From Acholeplasmatales bacterium (GTDB taxonomy: Bacteria; Bacillota_I; Bacilli_A; Acholeplasmatales; Anaeroplasmataceae), in the NCBI GenBank assembly GCA_017388605.1, contig JAFPIE010000069.1:1-6088 (forward strand): DNA of 6,088 bases, in the 5' to 3' direction. Shown here in pieces: positions 1 through 5,988 of this stretch; position 1 is the first letter of the stretch, and each line of letters opens with the position of its first letter. The notes beneath the pieces were generated by a model. It did no database searches and was not told where the DNA came from. It saw nothing but the letters and a program-made list of their open reading frames with translations. The position numbers were made by a program, and so were the translations under genes.

Positions 1-92
1 ATAAACATTATTTATAAAAATAATACATATTATAAAATTTGTTTATATAAAATCTTTGGTAAAACTTATATAAGTTTAATTTTTGATTTTTG
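1..92. other. AT-rich intergenic DNA upstream of pnp
   Basis: Very AT-rich, with stop codons in all frames and no gene visible. It contains small A/T-only dyads: a 7-bp stem at 7-13/18-24 and a 5-bp stem at 21-25/28-32. The motif TTATAAAA recurs, and the tracts could act as UP-element-like DNA for the pnp promoter. No rpsO gene is visible, although rpsO often precedes pnp in other bacteria. Whatever gene lies to the left ends outside the window. Confidence 0.6.
62..77. repeat. Perfect 16-bp palindrome upstream of the pnp promoter
   Basis: The half-site AAACTTAT is followed directly by its exact reverse complement ATAAGTTT, with no loop. It sits about 50-65 bp before the predicted pnp transcription start. 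It could be a protein-binding site, the remains of a weak terminator for an upstream gene (a T-rich stretch follows), or chance in AT-rich DNA. The symmetry is seen directly; any function is inference. Confidence 0.4.
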
Positions 93-121
93 CTTTCAAT
101 TTATCTTAAGTGTGGTATAAT
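93..121 (+). promoter_or_regulatory. Predicted sigma-A promoter of pnp (extended -10)
   Basis: The -10 hexamer TATAAT (116-121) matches the consensus perfectly and is preceded by an extended -10 TGn (113-115). The best -35, CTTTCA at 93-98 with a 17-bp spacer, is weak, which is common where an extended -10 is present. Transcription would start near 128, giving a purine-rich leader of about 49 nt. That leader has no obvious hairpin, so there is no sign of the RNase III-cleaved autoregulatory stem known in the E. coli pnp leader. The Shine-Dalgarno AAGGAG lies at 160-165, 11 nt before the ATG. Confidence 0.65.
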
Positions 122-176
122 TATTATGTTTGAGATTAAAAAAGATAGAAGAGTAAATTAAGGAGAAAAATTTAAC

Positions 177-2345
177 ATGAGTGAAGTTAAACGTTTCGAA
201 TACAATTGGGCTGGTCGTCCACTTGTTATTGAAATCGGAGAAGTGGCAAAACAGGCAAATGGTGCATGTTTAGTTAAATATGGTGATTCAACAGTTTTAT
301 CCTGTGCTGTATCTAACAATGTTGCATCCACTGCTGACTTCTTCCCATTAATGGTTTTATACCAGGAAAAATTATATGCTGCAGGAAAGATTCCTGGAGG
401 CTTTTTAAGAAGAGAAGGTCGTGCAACTGAGCATGAAACATTAGTTTCTAGATTAATTGACCGTCCTATTCGTCCATTATTCGCAGAAGGATTTAATAAT
501 GAGGTTCAAGTAATTAATACAGTATTATCTAGTGATCCTGATTGCACAACTGCAATGGCAGCTATGCTAGGTTCATCTATTGCATTAATGATTTCTGATA
601 TCCCATTTGAAGGACCTATCGCTGGTGTAGTTGTTGGTAAGGTTAATGGTGAATTAATCATCAACCCAACTCCAGAGCAGCTAGAGGTTTCTGAAATTAA
701 TTTAACTGTTGCAGGTACACATACTGCAATTAACATGGTTGAGGCTGGTGCTAGATTCGTATCTGAGGATGATATGTGGGAGGCACTTAAGTTTGGTCAT
801 GCTGAAATTCAAAGATTATGTGAATTCGAGCAGGAGATTGTTAAGGAATGTGGTAAGGAAAAGTATGTTCCTACATTATTCCAGGTAGATCCTGAAATCG
901 AAGCAGCAGTTAAGGCTTATGCAGAGGAGAATATGATTAAGGCTATCCGTGTTGAGGATAAGCTTGAAAGATATGCTGCCATCGACAAGGTTAATCAAGA
1001 TACATTAGAGGAATTTGGCAAGAAGGTATTCATTAAGGACTTAGGTGATATTAAGGTTGAGGATACTGAGGCTAAGGCATTATATTTAAAGAATGTACAA
1101 TATACACTTGATGAAATCTTACACGGTGAAGTAAGAAGAATGATTGCTGTGGATAAGATTAGACCTGATGGAAGAGCTGTTGATGAGATTCGTCCATTAT
1201 CTTCTAGAGTAGATGTATTACCTAGAGTTCATGGTAGTGCATTATTCACAAGAGGTCAGACTCAGTCCTTAGGTACTGTAACCTTAGGTTCATTAAATGA
1301 TAATCAAATTATTGATGGCTTAACGGATGAATCCTATAAGAGATTTATGCTACACTACAATTTCCCTCAGTTCTCTGTAGGTGAAACTGGTAGATATGGT
1401 GCTCCAGGTAGAAGAGAAATCGGTCATGGTGCACTTGGTGAGCGTGCATTATCCTATGTTATTCCATCAGAGGATGAATTCCCATATACCATTCGTGTTG
1501 TATCTGAGATTTTAGAATCTAATGGTTCATCTAGCCAGGCTACAATTTGTTCTGGTACATTAGCTTTAATGGCTGCAGGTGTTCCTATTAAGGCTCCAGT
1601 TGCAGGTATCGCTATGGGCTTAATTATGACAGATGATGAGCATTATACTATATTAACGGATATCCAGGGTATGGAGGATCACCTAGGTGATATGGACTTC
1701 AAGGTAGCTGGTACTCGTGATGGTATTACTGCTTTACAGATGGATATTAAGATTAAGGGTATCACATACCAGATTTTAAAGGAAGCATTAGCACAGGCTA
1801 AGAAGGGTAGACTTGAAATTCTAGACCATATGGCAACAACAATTGCTAAAGTTCGTCCTGAATTATCTCCATATGCTCCAAAGGTTGTTATGGCAAGAAT
1901 TAATCCAGATAAGATTAAGGATGTTATTGGTTCTGGTGGAAAGACAATCAATGCTACAATCGAGAAATTCGATAATGTTAAGATTGATCTTGAGCAGGAT
2001 GGTAGATTATTCGTAATGCACAGCAATATGGCTACTGCTAAGGCTTGCTTAGAATATATCCAGAATTCCATTCGTGAGGCTGAGGTTGGTGCAATCTACA
2101 CAGCTAAGGTTACTCGTATTGAAAAGTATGGTATTTTCTGTCAGCTATGGGAAGGTACTGAAGGCTTATGTCATATTTCTAAGCTAGCACTTGAAAGAGT
2201 TGAAAAGCCAGAGGATGTTGTTTCTGTTGGTGATGAAATCATCGTTAAGTGTATTGGTGTAAATGAGAAGGGTCAAATTGATCTATCTCGTAAGGATGCA
2301 CTTAAGGATGCTCAAAAGAGATTCGCTAAGAAGGAAGAAGAATAA
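177..2345 (+). CDS. pnp: Polyribonucleotide nucleotidyltransferase (PNPase)
   Basis: PNPase is a cytoplasmic 3'-to-5' exoribonuclease. It cleaves RNA with phosphate to release nucleoside diphosphates and can also add 3' tails; it acts as a ring-shaped trimer in mRNA decay. The 722-aa product has the full family layout: a first RNase PH domain (about 12-145) with FFPL and GGFLRREGR, an all-helical linker (about 240-320), a second RNase PH domain (about 325-550), a KH domain with the GSGG loop (585-588) and a C-terminal S1 domain (about 637-705). The active-site stretches are intact: FTRGQTQ (357-363), [10 protein letters not shown] (394-403), the phosphate-binding SNGSSSQ (448-454), and Asp501 and Asp507, which align by spacing with catalytic Asp486 and Asp492 of E. 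coli. Length is normal and the tail is lysine/glutamate-rich. AAGGAG 11 nt upstream supports this ATG. It appears to be a single-gene unit closed by the terminator that follows. No frameshift was seen. Confidence 0.98.
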   Translation: MSEVKRFEYNWAGRPLVIEIGEVAKQANGACLVKYGDSTVLSCAVSNNVASTADFFPLMVLYQEKLYAAGKIPGGFLRREGRATEHETLVSRLIDRPIRPLFAEGFNNEVQVINTVLSSDPDCTTAMAAMLGSSIALMISDIPFEGPIAGVVVGKVNGELIINPTPEQLEVSEINLTVAGTHTAINMVEAGARFVSEDDMWEALKFGHAEIQRLCEFEQEIVKECGKEKYVPTLFQVDPEIEAAVKAYAEENMIKAIRVEDKLERYAAIDKVNQDTLEEFGKKVFIKDLGDIKVEDTEAKALYLKNVQYTLDEILHGEVRRMIAVDKIRPDGRAVDEIRPLSSRVDVLPRVHGSALFTRGQTQSLGTVTLGSLNDNQIIDGLTDESYKRFMLHYNFPQFSVGETGRYGAPGRREIGHGALGERALSYVIPSEDEFPYTIRVVSEILESNGSSSQATICSGTLALMAAGVPIKAPVAGIAMGLIMTDDEHYTILTDIQGMEDHLGDMDFKVAGTRDGITALQMDIKIKGITYQILKEALAQAKKGRLEILDHMATTIAKVRPELSPYAPKVVMARINPDKIKDVIGSGGKTINATIEKFDNVKIDLEQDGRLFVMHSNMATAKACLEYIQNSIREAEVGAIYTAKVTRIEKYGIFCQLWEGTEGLCHISKLALERVEKPEDVVSVGDEIIVKCIGVNEKGQIDLSRKDALKDAQKRFAKKEEE

Positions 2346-2352
2346 GATGATG

Positions 2353-2384
2353 CGATGTGACAAATGGTCACATCGTTTTTTCTT
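2353..2384 (+). terminator. Intrinsic terminator of pnp
   Basis: A perfect 9-bp stem pairs CGATGTGAC (2353-2361) with GTCACATCG (2367-2375) around a 5-nt loop AAATG. Six Ts follow, then CTTT. It starts 8 nt after the pnp stop codon. There is no A-run on the left side, so it should act only on + strand transcripts. Confidence 0.92.
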
Positions 2385-2410
2385 TACAATTCTTTAAAGA
2401 ATTGTACAAT
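2383..2410 (+). promoter_or_regulatory. Predicted promoter of the YbhN-like gene
   Basis: The -35-like TTTACA (2383-2388; 5 of 6 matches) and -10-like TACAAT (2405-2410; 5 of 6) are separated by 16 bp. Transcription would start near 2417, directly at the Shine-Dalgarno GAGGAGGG (2418-2425), so the leader would be only about 14 nt. The element lies right after the pnp terminator, where a new promoter is expected. A perfect palindrome fills the spacer and part of both hexamers. The assignment rests on motif matches only. Confidence 0.5.
2385..2406. repeat. Perfect 22-bp palindrome in the promoter (candidate operator)
   Basis: The half-site TACAATTCTTT is followed directly by its exact reverse complement AAAGAATTGTA, with no loop. 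It spans most of the -35 hexamer, the whole spacer and the first two bases of the -10. This placement suits a homodimeric repressor that blocks RNA polymerase. It could instead form a short hairpin in read-through RNA. No regulator gene is present in the window to assign to it. Confidence 0.5.
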
Positions 2411-2430
2411 AGAATAAGAGGAGGGATAAT

Positions 2431-3516
2431 ATGTCTAAAAAGAAGATTATATTTAATGTGATATTCTTTATTGTTGTTACAGGACTAACCATATTTTATT
2501 TAATCTCCTCGAATGTTTTTTCTGGTATAAAGGAAATTGGTAAGGTTCATTGGTGGGGATTTATCTTAATTGTTGGAATCTTATTTTCCTATATAAGCCT
2601 GGATTGCTTCATTATCTATAGAAATATGAAGCAAATAAAGCCTGAATCGAAATATGGGCAAGCCTATGGCTTATATTTCATGGGAAATTTAGGCTCTAAT
2701 GTAACTCCATGGAAGAGTGCTCATTTTCCAATGATTGGATATTATTTAAAGAAAAAAGGATTTAATACAGAAGAAAATATTTCGGTCATGGCAACGAATC
2801 AAATTATATATTCTACAACATTACCTGTTTTATATACCATATTCTTTATATATTCTATAATAAGGGATCAAACTCTAATGGTTGGAGATATAAATGTTCC
2901 ATTATTTATATTTTGCTTAGTAGGTATTATAACAAATGTGGGTTATTTTACTGCTTTAATGCTTATGATGTATAATTTAAGATTTCAAGCATTTATATTA
3001 AAATTAGAGGTAAAAATATTAAAGAAATTTAAGCATGAATTTGATCCAGATTCCTTCGTAATAGAAAAACAAAAAAAGATGGAAATCTATAAAATTAGTG
3101 CGAATCGAATGTGGTCTAATTTTAAATATAATATTCCATCCTATATAGCTTATGTTTTATTTATGCTATTGTCCTTTGGACTTCCCTATATTATTTATTT
3201 AGTCATTAGCCATAATGGCTTTAAAATAGAAGAATATATGTATTGCTTCTTACTTTGTCAAGCATCAAGCTATGTAACGAATATTATTCCATCTCCTGGT
3301 GGAATTGGTACGGCAGAATTTTCCTTTTTGACTGTATTTCAAGCCTTTATGGGAGAAGCTGTAAATTTAGCTGTAATACTATTTAGGTCAACGACCTTCC
3401 TATTATTAGTAATTATTGACTTTATTTTCTTTACAATATTCTTAATAAAGAATACTTTAGAAAGAAAAAAACAAAAAGATGAAGAAAATTTAAATAATTG
3501 TTTTAAAAATGAATGA
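2431..3516 (+). CDS. YbhN/UPF0104-family membrane protein (lysyl-PG synthase TM-like, flippase-like)
   Basis: This is a 361-aa integral membrane protein with about 7-9 hydrophobic segments, roughly at 6-28, 41-63, 76-92, 128-147, 156-181, 235-260, 268-288, 300-318 and 319-341. It ends in a charged cytoplasmic-type tail rich in Lys and Glu. Two stretches mark the family: TPWKSAHFP (92-100), after the third segment, and PSPGGIGTAEF (287-297), the Pro-Gly-Gly-x-Gly...Glu signature of the lysylphosphatidylglycerol synthase TM region (PF03706). In MprF this membrane part flips lysyl-PG across the membrane. Here the cytosolic aminoacyl-transferase domain is absent, so the protein cannot make lysyl-PG itself. 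A role in moving or handling a lipid or polyprenyl-linked substrate is inference from the family; the substrate is unknown. GAGGAGGG ends 5 nt before the ATG and fixes the start. Codon use is richer in ATA and more AT-rich than in pnp and metY, consistent with low expression. No signal peptidase site is evident. Confidence 0.87.
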   Translation: MSKKKIIFNVIFFIVVTGLTIFYLISSNVFSGIKEIGKVHWWGFILIVGILFSYISLDCFIIYRNMKQIKPESKYGQAYGLYFMGNLGSNVTPWKSAHFPMIGYYLKKKGFNTEENISVMATNQIIYSTTLPVLYTIFFIYSIIRDQTLMVGDINVPLFIFCLVGIITNVGYFTALMLMMYNLRFQAFILKLEVKILKKFKHEFDPDSFVIEKQKKMEIYKISANRMWSNFKYNIPSYIAYVLFMLLSFGLPYIIYLVISHNGFKIEEYMYCFLLCQASSYVTNIIPSPGGIGTAEFSFLTVFQAFMGEAVNLAVILFRSTTFLLLVIIDFIFFTIFLIKNTLERKKQKDEENLNNCFKNE

Positions 3517-3530
3517 TTTTGTGATATAAA
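3502..3530 (+). promoter_or_regulatory. Possible promoter of metY
   Basis: TTTAAA (3502-3507; 4 of 6) and TATAAA (3525-3530; 5 of 6) are separated by 17 bp, with an extended TGn at 3522-3524. The -35 lies inside the last codons of the upstream membrane-protein gene. Transcription would start near 3536, leaving almost no leader before GGAGG. In such AT-rich DNA this could be chance. metY could instead be reached by read-through, since no terminator lies between the two genes. Confidence 0.35.
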
Positions 3531-3539
3531 ATAATACTT

Positions 3540-3544
3540 GGAGG
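3540..3544 (+). promoter_or_regulatory. Ribosome binding site that decides the metY start
   Basis: GGAGG is the only good Shine-Dalgarno here. Two in-frame ATGs follow: 3548, only 3 nt after it, and 3554, 9 nt after it. The first spacing is too short for normal initiation and the second is acceptable, so 3554 is preferred. The resulting protein starts MSDFKINTK, in line with the usual short N-terminus of the family. Confidence 0.65.
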
Positions 3545-3553
3545 ATTATGAAA

Positions 3554-4843
3554 ATGAGTGATTTTAAAATTAATACAAAATGTGTACAATCTGGATATAG
3601 ACCTGGTAATGGTGAACCAAGACAGGTACCTATTATTCAGTCAACAACCTTTAAATATAATACAAGCGAGGATATGGGTAAATTATTTGATTTAGAAGCT
3701 CAAGGATATTTCTATACAAGACTTCAAAACCCAACGAATGATTTTGTCGCAGCTAAAATTTGCGATATGGAGGGTGGTACTGCAGCAATGCTTACATCCT
3801 CTGGACAGGCTGCAAATTTCTTCGCCTTATTCAATATTTGTGAATGTGGATCTCATATTGTTGCATCATCATCGATTTATGGTGGTACATTCAATTTAAT
3901 TTCGGTAACTATGAAGAAGATGGGAATCGATGTAACCTTTGTTTCTCCTGATGCAACAGAAGAAGAAATTGATGCTGCATTTAAGGAAAATACAAGAGCT
4001 TGCTTCGGTGAGACTATCGCAAACCCTGCATTAACTGTATTTGATATTGAAAAGTGGGCTAAGATAGCACATAAGCATGGTGTACCTCTAATTGTAGATA
4101 ATACCTTCCCAACTCCAGTAAACTGTAGACCAATTGAGTGGGGTGCAGATATTGTAACACACTCTACAACAAAATATATGGATGGCCATGGTGCTGGTGT
4201 AGGTGGTGCAATCGTTGATTCTGGTAAATTTGATTGGATGGCACATAAGGATAAATTCCCAGGCCTTTGTACTCCAGATGATTCCTACCATGGAATTACC
4301 TATGCAGAAAAATTTGGTAATGCGGGTGCATTTATTACAAAATGTACAGCTCAGTTAATGAGAGATTTTGGTTCCATTCAATCTCCACAAAATGCTTATT
4401 TATTAAATTTAGGATTAGAATCCTTACATGTACGTATGGCACGCCATGTAGAAAATGCTCAGGCTGTTGCTGAATTCCTTGAGGCAAATCCAAAGGTTGA
4501 ATTTGTAAATTATTCTGGTTTAAAATCCAATAAGTATTATAAGCTTGCACAAAAGTATCTACCTAAGGGTGGCTGTGGTGTTGTATCCTTTGAGCTTAAG
4601 GGTGGAAGAAGTGCTGCAAGCCAGTTCATGGCTGCACTTAAGCTAATTGCAATTGAGACTCATGTTGCTGATGCAAGAAGCTGCTGCTTAAATCCAGCAT
4701 CCTCTACTCATCGTCAATTAACCGATGAGCAATTAAAGGAAGCAGGTATTCCTGCAGGTTTAGTACGTCTATCCTGTGGTATTGAGGATAAGGAAGATTT
4801 AATTAAGGATATTAAGCAGGCTTTAGATTCAATAAAGGATTAA
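3554..4843 (+). CDS. metY: O-acetylhomoserine sulfhydrylase / aminocarboxypropyltransferase
   Basis: This is a PLP enzyme of the Cys/Met-metabolism family (aspartate-aminotransferase fold). It replaces the acetyl group of O-acetyl-L-homoserine with sulfide or methanethiol to give homocysteine or methionine in the cytoplasm. The 429-aa product (431 if begun at ATG 3548) has the usual length for this subfamily, longer than MetB/MetC-type enzymes. Visible residues, numbered from ATG 3554, are: YTR (54-56), whose Tyr and Arg reach the PLP phosphate of the neighbouring subunit; NPT (59-61); SSGQAA with Gly84-Gln85 at the phosphate; Tyr109, expected to stack on the PLP ring; Asp182 of VDNTF, expected to hold the pyridine nitrogen; Lys207 of HSTTKY, the Schiff-base lysine; and Arg405 of VRLSCGIED, which binds the substrate carboxylate. 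All are intact. It starts 37 nt after the membrane-protein gene with no terminator between, so the two may be co-transcribed. No SAM riboswitch or T-box precedes it. Methionine gamma-lyase is a less likely alternative given the long insertion around 230-260. Confidence 0.93.
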   Translation: MSDFKINTKCVQSGYRPGNGEPRQVPIIQSTTFKYNTSEDMGKLFDLEAQGYFYTRLQNPTNDFVAAKICDMEGGTAAMLTSSGQAANFFALFNICECGSHIVASSSIYGGTFNLISVTMKKMGIDVTFVSPDATEEEIDAAFKENTRACFGETIANPALTVFDIEKWAKIAHKHGVPLIVDNTFPTPVNCRPIEWGADIVTHSTTKYMDGHGAGVGGAIVDSGKFDWMAHKDKFPGLCTPDDSYHGITYAEKFGNAGAFITKCTAQLMRDFGSIQSPQNAYLLNLGLESLHVRMARHVENAQAVAEFLEANPKVEFVNYSGLKSNKYYKLAQKYLPKGGCGVVSFELKGGRSAASQFMAALKLIAIETHVADARSCCLNPASSTHRQLTDEQLKEAGIPAGLVRLSCGIEDKEDLIKDIKQALDSIKD

Positions 4844-4859
4844 TCTATCATTTTTGATT

Positions 4860-4889
4860 AAGAGAGAAAAGATTTCTCTCTTTTTTTTT
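4860..4889 (+). terminator. Intrinsic terminator of metY
   Basis: A 10-bp stem pairs AAGAGAGAAA (4860-4869) with TTTCTCTCTT (4873-4882) around the 3-nt loop AGA. The 3' arm runs into a nine-T tract (4881-4889). It lies 16 nt after the metY stop and separates metY from the thiamine operon. Confidence 0.93.
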
Positions 4890-4971
4890 GCATATTTTTT
4901 TAGATATATAATAAAAATGGAAAGGTGATGGAAATAGTGGCAGCCCTGTTTATATTCAAATAATTTATGTA
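4890..4971. other. Intergenic DNA between metY and the thi promoter
   Basis: Mostly A/T, but 4919-4948 is a GC-richer patch (16 of 30 bases are G or C). The patch contains an 11-codon ATG reading frame (4928-4963, MEIVAALFIFK). GGTG abuts that ATG with no spacing, so normal initiation there is unlikely; a GTG at 4938 in the same frame has better spacing but leaves only 8 codons. No gene is called. No -35/-10 pair or dyad is evident in the patch. Confidence 0.5.
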
Positions 4972-5000
4972 TTTTCATTTATGTAGAATGATGTTATAAT
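4972..5000 (+). promoter_or_regulatory. Promoter of the thiM-thiE operon (extended -10)
   Basis: The -10 TATAAT (4995-5000) is a perfect match and is preceded by TGT (4992-4994), an extended -10. The -35 TTTTCA (4972-4977; 4 of 6) lies 17 bp upstream. The predicted start near 5007 falls exactly where the riboswitch P1 stem begins (5008). The transcript would therefore open directly with the aptamer, which supports both calls. Confidence 0.78.
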
Positions 5001-5007
5001 AATTTTG

Positions 5008-5095
5008 TCATATTAAGGGGAGCCTTATGGCTGAGAGGAATTCATATTCGACCCTTGACCTGATCTAGGTAATGCTAGCGTAGGGAATAATGTGA
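5008..5095 (+). promoter_or_regulatory. TPP (thi-box) riboswitch aptamer
   Basis: This RNA binds thiamine pyrophosphate and controls the thiamine salvage genes that follow. The conserved thi-box core is present: GGCTGAGA (5029-5036), ACCCTTGACCTGATCT (5051-5066), GGTAATGCTAGCGTAGGGA (5068-5086). Helices that can be drawn are: P1, 5008-5015 with 5088-5095 (8 pairs, one G-U); P2, AGGG near 5016-5019 with CCCT at 5052-5055; P3, AGCC (5021-5024) with GGCT (5029-5032) around TTAT; a small insert stem, GAAT (5038-5041) with ATTC (5046-5049); P4, CCT with AGG; and P5, CTAG (5065-5068) with CTAG (5075-5078). P3 is short but the ligand-binding joints look intact. The downstream terminator indicates an OFF switch: bound TPP should end transcription before thiM. 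A linker (5096-5134) of mostly A/T joins it to that terminator. Confidence 0.96.
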
Positions 5096-5134
5096 AGGTA
5101 TTTTTTAAATATGCTTATTATTATCCTTTATAGC

Positions 5135-5157
5135 AATGTCCTAGCGGACATTTTTTT
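5135..5157 (+). terminator. Riboswitch expression platform: conditional terminator before thiM
   Basis: A 7-bp stem pairs AATGTCC (5135-5141) with GGACATT (5146-5152) around TAGC, and the T-run covers 5151-5157. It sits between the aptamer and the thiM ribosome binding site, so it should be the TPP-controlled attenuator. A competing antiterminator can be drawn: TAGCA (5131-5135) pairs with TGCTA (5073-5077), and CCTAG (5140-5144) pairs with CTAGG (5065-5069). This breaks both the terminator and aptamer helix P5. The terminator is seen directly; the switch model is inference. Confidence 0.88.
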
Positions 5158-5175
5158 AATTTTTAGGAGGAAAAT

Positions 5176-5988
5176 ATGGAATACATTAAAAAAATTAGAG
5201 AAAAAACACCTTTGATTCATTTCATCACAAATTATGTAACGGTGAATGATGTTGCGAATGCTGCACTTGCAATTGGAGCATCTCCTATTATGACCGATGA
5301 GATTTTGGATGCAGTAGACATGCAAAAGATTTGTGATGCACTTGTAATCAATATTGGAACACTAAATGAAAGAACCGTTAAGACAATGATTGCAGCAGGA
5401 AAGATGGCGAATGAGCTCAATCATATTGTTGTATTAGATCCATGTGGAGTAGGTGCTACCCCATATAGAAATGAGGTTATCAATCAATTATTAGAGGAAG
5501 TTAAATTCGATTGTATTAAGGGAAATATTTCTGAAATTAAGGCAATGGCGAATGTATCTTCTAAAACAAATGGTGTTGATGCCTGTGAGGCCGATAAAAC
5601 GACAAGAGAAAATATGCATGATGTCTTTAAATTTGCTAAGGAATTATCGAAAAAGACAGGTGCAGTTATAGCTATTACAGGTCCAATTGATGTTATAGCA
5701 AATGATAAATATGCCTATATTAGTGATAATGGCTGTAAGGAAATGAGAAATATTACAGGTACAGGCTGTATGACTGCAGGTATTATTGCTGCATCCTTAG
5801 TTGCAAATAGAGAAAGCAAATTAGAATCTACGGTTGCAGGAGTCATCATTTTAGGCCTTGCAGGTGAAATTGCAAATAAGCGTGCAAAGGGGACTGGCTC
5901 CTTACATATAGGTTTAATTGATGAGCTATCGAATATGAATGATAATATATTAGAAGCAGGTGCAAAAATTGAAAGATTTGAAATCTAG
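5176..5988 (+). CDS. thiM: Hydroxyethylthiazole kinase
   Basis: ThiM phosphorylates 4-methyl-5-(2-hydroxyethyl)thiazole with ATP, a salvage step that feeds the thiazole half of thiamine to ThiE in the cytoplasm. The 270-aa product has the normal family length and a ribokinase-like fold. Visible marks are the N-terminal HFITNYVTVNDVAN (15-28) and GASPIM (35-40) of the thiazole pocket, DPCGVGAT (88-95, where the family usually has DPVGVGAT), KGNISEI (115-121), ITGP (167-170), the catalytic GTGCM loop with Cys198 (195-199), and KGTGS (238-242) near the nucleotide site. AGGAGG (5165-5170) stands 5 nt before the ATG and fixes the start. It is the first gene after the TPP riboswitch, which fits a thiamine-repressed salvage operon. 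thiE overlaps its 3' end. Confidence 0.96.
   Translation: MEYIKKIREKTPLIHFITNYVTVNDVANAALAIGASPIMTDEILDAVDMQKICDALVINIGTLNERTVKTMIAAGKMANELNHIVVLDPCGVGATPYRNEVINQLLEEVKFDCIKGNISEIKAMANVSSKTNGVDACEADKTTRENMHDVFKFAKELSKKTGAVIAITGPIDVIANDKYAYISDNGCKEMRNITGTGCMTAGIIAASLVANRESKLESTVAGVIILGLAGEIANKRAKGTGSLHIGLIDELSNMNDNILEAGAKIERFEI

Noticed and set aside
506..736. Minus-strand open frame of 76 codons inside pnp
   Set aside because: It lies fully inside a certain gene, has no ribosome binding site and shows no recognisable motif; it is a shadow of pnp codon bias.
1679..2071. Minus-strand open frame of 130 codons inside pnp
   Set aside because: It is antisense to the PH2/KH region of pnp. The apparent length comes from the biased codons on the + strand; no domain is recognisable.
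2386..2405. Second palindrome read as another pnp terminator
   Set aside because: The dyad has no loop and no T-run after it, and the pnp terminator just before it is already complete; a promoter/operator fits better.
2431..3516. Calling the membrane protein MprF (lysyl-PG synthase)
   Set aside because: The aminoacyl-transferase domain is absent and the gene stops after the membrane part, so the enzyme name would overstate the evidence.
4088..4550. Two minus-strand open frames inside metY
   Set aside because: They are antisense to the PLP-lysine and C-terminal parts of metY, with low-complexity, implausible protein sequence and no start signals.
4841..4860. Small inverted repeat TAATC...GATTA just before the metY terminator
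   Set aside because: It has only five A/T-rich pairs with a 10-nt loop. It overlaps the base of the strong terminator and probably has no separate role.
4928..4963. Eleven-codon frame as a real small gene
   Set aside because: The Shine-Dalgarno-like GGTG directly abuts the ATG with zero spacing, and the frame is too short to judge; it is kept only as a finding.
5128..5420. Two minus-strand open frames over the thiM start and the riboswitch terminator
   Set aside because: They overlap thiM and the riboswitch platform on the opposite strand and have no initiation signals or conserved motif.
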